Both the position numbers and the translations under genes were made by a program. This document shows, one piece after another, positions 12,350 to 12,996 of a DNA stretch of 12,996 bases (position 1 is its first letter; each line of letters begins with the position of its first letter). Origin of the DNA: a bacterium (GTDB taxonomy: Bacteria > Acidobacteriota > Blastocatellia > Pyrinomonadales > Pyrinomonadaceae); contig JAQSDP010000458.1 in the NCBI GenBank assembly GCA_029945985.1, positions 1 through 12,996 on the forward strand, written 5' to 3'. The notes under the pieces are model-generated. The model made no database searches. It was not told the origin of the DNA and worked only from the letters and a program-made list of their open reading frames with translations.

Positions 12350-12996
12350 CTACGTCCCCGCCACGGCTATGCCATCGGGCCCGTTGCCCGTCACGACCCG
12401 GCCCGTGACCTCGCCGGTATCGAGATTTACCTTGAGTACCGCATCCGGTTCGACGACGCTGATATACGCTGTCTTCCCGTCAGCCGAAAAGGCGATGCCC
12501 ATCGGTGTACTCTCAAGCTTGAATCTTTTAGTTTCTTTCCGAGTCGCCGGATCGATCATCACGACCTCTTTCGTCGGCAGCATCGTGCAGACGACCCACT
12601 TGCCGTCGGGCGTGAATCTCACGCGGTACGGACGGCCTTTCGTATCGATCTTCGCGACCGACTTATACGTCACCGCGTCCACCACCTCGACCATCCCGTC
12701 CACGTTCAATCCCGTCCAGACTTCCTTACCGTCGGGTGAGATATCGACAGCTTCTGGCTGCTTGCCGACACCGACGTGCGTGATCTTTGATGGCCCGGGG
12801 TTTCCCGCTCCGTTCGCAAATTCAAATATCGATACCGAATCCGAACCGATGTTCGCGGTCGTAAACTTCTTCTGATCGGCAGTGCCCGCGACCATGTGCG
12901 GCACGTTTTGCCCGACGCCCATCATCCAGTCGACCTTGCCCGTCGCCGCGTCGATCCGCCCGATCATCCGGTTCGCTTCGGCGGTGAAATAAAGCT
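12350..12996 (-). CDS. YVTN-type beta-propeller repeat protein, 5' end outside window
   Basis: The open frame continues past the right edge, leaving the last 214 residues. These contain successive ~40-residue blades. Examples are KQPEAVDISPDGKEVWTGLN followed by VDGMVEVVDA, then RPYRVRFTPDGKWVVCTMLP followed by TKEVVMIDPA, then TPMGIAFSADGKTAYISVVE followed by PDAVLKVNLD, and a final GPDGIAVAGT. This is the YVTN/lactonase-like beta-propeller pattern found in secreted or periplasmic proteins. A signal peptide would lie outside the window. Such propellers serve as binding scaffolds or, less often, enzymes, and nothing here shows a catalytic site. The last strand ends at the protein's C-terminus, as in velcro-closed propellers. 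The TAG stop is 25-75 bp upstream of the Fis-type gene, so the two may share a transcript. Confidence 0.88.
   Translation of the reverse strand, partial: LYFTAEANRMIGRIDAATGKVDWMMGVGQNVPHMVAGTADQKKFTTANIGSDSVSIFEFANGAGNPGPSKITHVGVGKQPEAVDISPDGKEVWTGLNVDGMVEVVDAVTYKSVAKIDTKGRPYRVRFTPDGKWVVCTMLPTKEVVMIDPATRKETKRFKLESTPMGIAFSADGKTAYISVVEPDAVLKVNLDTGEVTGRVVTGNGPDGIAVAGT

Overview
The window is a gene-dense bacterial chromosome segment of moderately high GC. It has 13 protein-coding genes, two of them cut by the window edges, and no RNA gene, insertion sequence or CRISPR array that I can see. Several traits together suggest an Acidobacteriota-like Gram-negative (Blastocatellia/Pyrinomonadales style): a GH57 glucan branching enzyme paired with a DUF4912 protein, a lipopolysaccharide-type heptosyltransferase, a DUF3108 protein, a reduced type IV pilus/type II secretion assembly cluster with a Glu5-less pseudopilin, and YVTN beta-propeller proteins. 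This placement is inferred from the look of the protein families, not from a marker gene.

Layout. Bases 1-1848 (minus): a DUF4912 protein followed by the first 266 codons of a GH57 1,4-alpha-glucan branching enzyme (glycogen metabolism). Bases 1917-4353 (minus): a tight three-gene envelope operon of GT9 heptosyltransferase, isoprenylcysteine-methyltransferase-like membrane protein and secreted DUF3108 protein. A short divergent spacer then leads into plus-strand genes. Bases 4441-5406 hold an FHA-GGDEF diguanylate cyclase with an intact product-inhibition site. Bases 5518-8810 hold four overlapping or abutting genes for a type IV pilus/type II secretion inner-membrane platform: PilN-like, PilO-like, a PilP/GspC-like protein with an inserted IPT/TIG domain, and a pseudopilin. 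The last gene overlaps, tail to tail, a minus-strand MscS-type channel (8779-9708).

Bases 9816-10298 (plus): a Dps miniferritin. Its good sigma70-type promoter is overlapped by a perfect 7-1-7 palindrome resembling a PerR box, so peroxide- or iron-responsive control is likely. A strong bidirectional terminator separates it from a convergent secreted M20-family amidohydrolase (10385-11674). Bases 11675-11965 are non-coding and contain three hairpins, one of them a good intrinsic terminator for the minus strand. Bases 11966-12996 (minus) hold a small stand-alone Fis-type HTH protein downstream of the C-terminal part of a YVTN-type beta-propeller protein.

The most unusual part is 4441-8810. A c-di-GMP synthase with a phosphopeptide-binding FHA domain sits directly upstream of a pilus/secretion platform that has no PilM, PilQ or ATPase gene in the window. 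That platform contains a PilP-like protein with a TIG domain, a CPDC motif, a Gly/Pro-rich segment and an acidic tail. The DNA for the acidic tail is read in a second frame as the basic leader of the pseudopilin.
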